Positions 5,008 through 5,186 of a DNA stretch of 5,186 bases are shown here, one piece after another. This DNA is from Methanosarcinales archaeon. Lineage in GTDB: Archaea; Halobacteriota; Methanosarcinia; Methanosarcinales; Methanogasteraceae. The notes under the pieces are model-generated. The model saw nothing but the letters and a program-made list of their open reading frames with translations, was not told the DNA's origin and ran no database searches. Made by a program: the position numbers and the translations under genes. The first letter of the stretch is position 1. Each line of letters begins with the position of its first letter. The stretch covers positions 1 through 5,186 of the forward strand of contig DTYY01000182.1 of assembly GCA_012961645.1 (NCBI GenBank), given 5' to 3'.

Positions 5008-5186
5008 TTAAGCCCACCATTCGCTCCTGAAACGGTATCGGTCGACATGCGGATCAAGCGCATGGCGTGAATATACGTCGATTATCGTCTCAAGTGAGAT
5101 CTCGATTCCATAGTAGTGCAATATGAGTTTAAGCTGATCACTGGCATTTTCTGCGAAAATCGTGCTCCAGCGTAACTGCGTGTACC
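5008..5186 (-). CDS. C-terminal part of an unidentified open frame, cut by the window edge
   Basis: An open minus-strand frame enters from the right edge and ends at TAA (5010-5008), giving 58 residues. It contains FAENASDQLKLILHYYGIEI and ends YRFRSEWWA. The helix-rich composition and mixed codon use look like real protein, and the helix with LHYYG followed by ISLETI recalls the helix-turn-helix part of some archaeal transposases. I cannot confirm that. Because protein-like pieces continue in other frames beyond the stop, this may be a degenerate gene, not a true C-terminus. No ribosome-binding site or start is in the window. Confidence 0.35.
   Translation of the reverse strand, partial: YTQLRWSTIFAENASDQLKLILHYYGIEISLETIIDVYSRHALDPHVDRYRFRSEWWA

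Noticed and set aside
4776..5030. 84-codon plus-strand frame in the upstream region
   Set aside because: It is low in acidic residues and rich in Ser, Thr, Arg and His, with no ribosome-binding site, and it overlaps a more protein-like minus-strand frame.

Overview
The window looks archaeal, most likely from a euryarchaeon of the methanogen/ANME-like type. This is inferred from an archaeal TATA box with an operator at the expected transcription start, strong Shine-Dalgarno sites, a GTG start, and a secreted protein ending in a PGF-CTERM-like (archaeosortase-type) tail. No rRNA or other marker gene is present, so the lineage is not certain.

Five complete genes lie on the minus strand as one compact operon, read from right to left. 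They are a short TetR-family regulator (4663 to 4349), a secreted surface protein (4352 to 3165), a MacB/LolC-E-type permease (3189 to 2026), a second paralogous permease (2013 to 847) and a LolD/MacB-type ABC ATPase (854 to 168). The junctions are a 4-bp ATGA overlap, a junction disturbed by a duplication, a 12-bp gap and an 8-bp overlap. A TATA box at 4724-4733 and an inverted repeat at 4694-4710, sitting where transcription should begin, suggest that the TetR protein represses its own operon.

The ATPase and the two different permeases should form a heterodimeric type VII (MacB/Lol-like, mechanotransmission) ABC complex. The secreted protein is presumably its extracytoplasmic partner, held in the membrane or processed at its C-terminus. 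The substrate cannot be read from the sequence.

The most unusual feature is at the 3' end of the secreted-protein gene. A segment of about 35 bp coding for the PGF-CTERM membrane helix is present twice, 65 bp apart. Because 65 is not a multiple of 3, the second copy is read out of frame. The present reading frame therefore runs through the next gene's ribosome-binding site and 25 bp into that gene. In the other frame the second copy gives a normal helix, a basic tail and a stop just before the permease start. The inserted DNA contains an AAAC tetranucleotide tract and a run of seven A, either of which could switch the frame by slippage. The TetR gene is also short, with a DNA-binding domain and almost no ligand-binding domain.

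The flanks are less clear. At the left edge (71 to 1) is the start of another minus-strand gene, preceded by a perfect hairpin. At the right edge (5186 to 5008) is the end of an open minus-strand frame. The stretch between 4741 and 5007 has only broken frames and may be decayed coding DNA.
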